In this document: piece by piece, positions 63,105 through 64,000 of the stretch
Layout: every line of letters begins with the position of its first letter
Numbering within the stretch: the stretch's first letter is position 1
Source of the DNA: JBBTDV01 sp038042605
Lineage (GTDB): Bacteria > Bdellovibrionota > UBA1018
DNA length: 64,000 nt
Direction: 5' to 3'
Assembly (NCBI GenBank): GCA_964358645.1
Contig: CAYHPW010000005.1
Span: 23,945-87,944 of the forward strand
Made by a program: the position numbers and the translations under genes
Notes under the pieces: model-generated
What the model was told of the DNA's origin: nothing
Databases searched by the model: none
What the model saw: only the letters and a program-made list of their open reading frames with translations

Positions 63105-63992
63105 TCATTTGTTATTTATCGATGTGAATGGGATCTGTTTTTGTTCAGTAGGTGGGCGTTCCCCACGCAATATTGTTCCGCTTATGGATTCTTCAAGCTT
63201 TAAAAACCATCGCTGTACTACGACGAAAATATCCCATATCAAAGCGATGTTTTCCGGTCCGGAGCGTGCGACACCAGCGAAGCCAAGTTTTTCAAAACGT
63301 GTTGGTTCTTTTGTTTGAGCCAAAAAAGTTTTTGGACGTTCTAAACTTTCTGTTTCGATGAATACTTCGTCACCTCCTATTTTTACCAAAAGGCCATCTG
63401 CTTCTGATTCTGGTTGACGCTCTTTCGGTGGTAATCCAAATAGATCTTTGCATGTGAGGTGTATCGCTGCAGTAGGTAATTCAGCTCTGAATACTGGTGT
63501 GATAAGTTCGTTATCAGGGAAGAGGAATTGACGGCCACCCATACGAACCTCATACGCGGTGAAAGCAGATAAGGTTGAGTCGAAGCATGCAATATGGGAA
63601 ATTTCACGGTTTTTTCCGATACGAAACTCCTGGAATACCAACCGGTCTATGTCGTTGAGGTCATCTAATAAGGTGCGTAGTTGATCTTCTTCTTGGTTTG
63701 TTAAAAGTCCCATGGGTATTTCAGTTACAAGAAAGCCCCCCACTTGGCGGGCGTCAATTTTGTACCTACCTATATCGAGTGGCATTTTTTGGATGAATAA
63801 TGAGGTAAATTTACGAATTGGCTTGATAAGCTCTTGTTTTATCCTTGTCCCTGGCGTTGTAGTTTTCCAGTGGGCGTTTTGTAAAGAATCAATAACTGCG
63901 TCTAATGTTGTTGAGTAGTGTGAGTCAATCAGCCCTGCTAGTTCTGTTGCACATTCTGCTATGCCTTGGAACATTTCTGAATATTTTGACAT
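63105..63992 (-). CDS. Unrecognised protein at the right edge
   Basis: 295 residues, complete, with ATG at 63992. No signal peptide or membrane helix. The N-terminal third is helical (CATELAGLIDSHYSTTLDAVI), the rest mixed alpha/beta with RMGGRQFLFPDNELITPVF and FFVV-type strands in IALIWDIFVVVQRWF. I do not recognise a family. It converges on the transferase at 61884 with an 18-base gap. Given the edge, its operon partners may be beyond the window. Confidence 0.6.
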   Translation of the reverse strand: MSKYSEMFQGIAECATELAGLIDSHYSTTLDAVIDSLQNAHWKTTTPGTRIKQELIKPIRKFTSLFIQKMPLDIGRYKIDARQVGGFLVTEIPMGLLTNQEEDQLRTLLDDLNDIDRLVFQEFRIGKNREISHIACFDSTLSAFTAYEVRMGGRQFLFPDNELITPVFRAELPTAAIHLTCKDLFGLPPKERQPESEADGLLVKIGGDEVFIETESLERPKTFLAQTKEPTRFEKLGFAGVARSGPENIALIWDIFVVVQRWFLKLEESISGTILRGERPPTEQKQIPFTSINNK

Positions 63993-64000
63993 TCTATCTA

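Overview
The window is a gene-dense, moderately AT-rich bacterial chromosome segment with about 60 protein genes, two tRNAs and very little non-coding DNA. I see no rRNA, CRISPR array, transposase or phage gene. The gene content (c-di-GMP proteins of diguanylate cyclase, PilZ and HD-GYP type, Flp/Tad-type pilins, SPOR and Pal lipoproteins, a matrixin-like exported protease, an MBOAT acylation cassette, HflK/HflC, two outer-membrane or secretion layers) points to a diderm of the deltaproteobacterial grade (Myxococcota, Bdellovibrionota and relatives). That placement is inference from gene families; no rRNA is present to confirm it.

Layout: 1-4183 holds the start of glycerol kinase (minus), a membrane GYF_2 protein coupled to a PilZ protein, a second PilZ protein, and a convergent PAS-GGDEF diguanylate cyclase. 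tRNA-Ser(GCT) at 4255-4342 is followed by an AT-rich surface-modification cassette: methyltransferase, an MBOAT acyltransferase split into two frames, and an SGNH hydrolase. 7775-13404 carries HflC/HflK, a TerC-family protein, a soluble histidine kinase and a cyclic-nucleotide-binding-domain protein. A structured RNA candidate and a symmetric terminator lie between the last two.

13414-22961 is mainly for surface polysaccharide: ManC and a separate cupin (GDP-mannose supply), a SPOR protein, a run of five tiny prepilin-like genes, a PfkB sugar kinase, two GT4 glycosyltransferases, UDP-glucuronate decarboxylase and an O-antigen-ligase-like protein. 22936-30747 is mostly housekeeping (TIGR02757 protein, CarB, GreA, RecG). 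30901-36837 contains an XRE regulator, an alpha/beta hydrolase and a three-gene minus-strand operon coding for a RelA/SpoT-like protein with a changed catalytic position, an FAD-type oxidoreductase and a protein carrying several Fe-S clusters. I regard this operon as the most unusual part of the window.

37007-54619 is again core: PgpA, RecA, AlaRS, an oligopeptide-binding lipoprotein, HD-GYP phosphodiesterase, SSB, then a long plus-strand run of envelope and translation genes (Pal, DUF4398 lipoprotein, CpoB-like TPR lipoprotein, TsaD, RsmA, an outer-membrane barrel, DUF502, SmpB), a long-chain acyl-CoA synthetase and RpoZ. 54616-60521 is minus strand: Lon, an AMIN-like exported protein, the matrixin and its exported partner. 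tRNA-Lys(CTT) at 60605-60677 overlaps the 3' end of an AT-rich glycosyltransferase gene on the opposite strand. It begins a second AT-rich surface-glycan patch with another glycosyltransferase and an unrecognised gene at the right edge.

Themes: c-di-GMP signalling (one synthase with an I-site, one HD-GYP hydrolase, two PilZ receptors), surface glycan and acyl modification placed next to tRNA genes, and several genes that look leaderless. Start sites were chosen by Shine-Dalgarno spacing, signal peptide position and overlap with neighbours, and are less certain than the reading frames.
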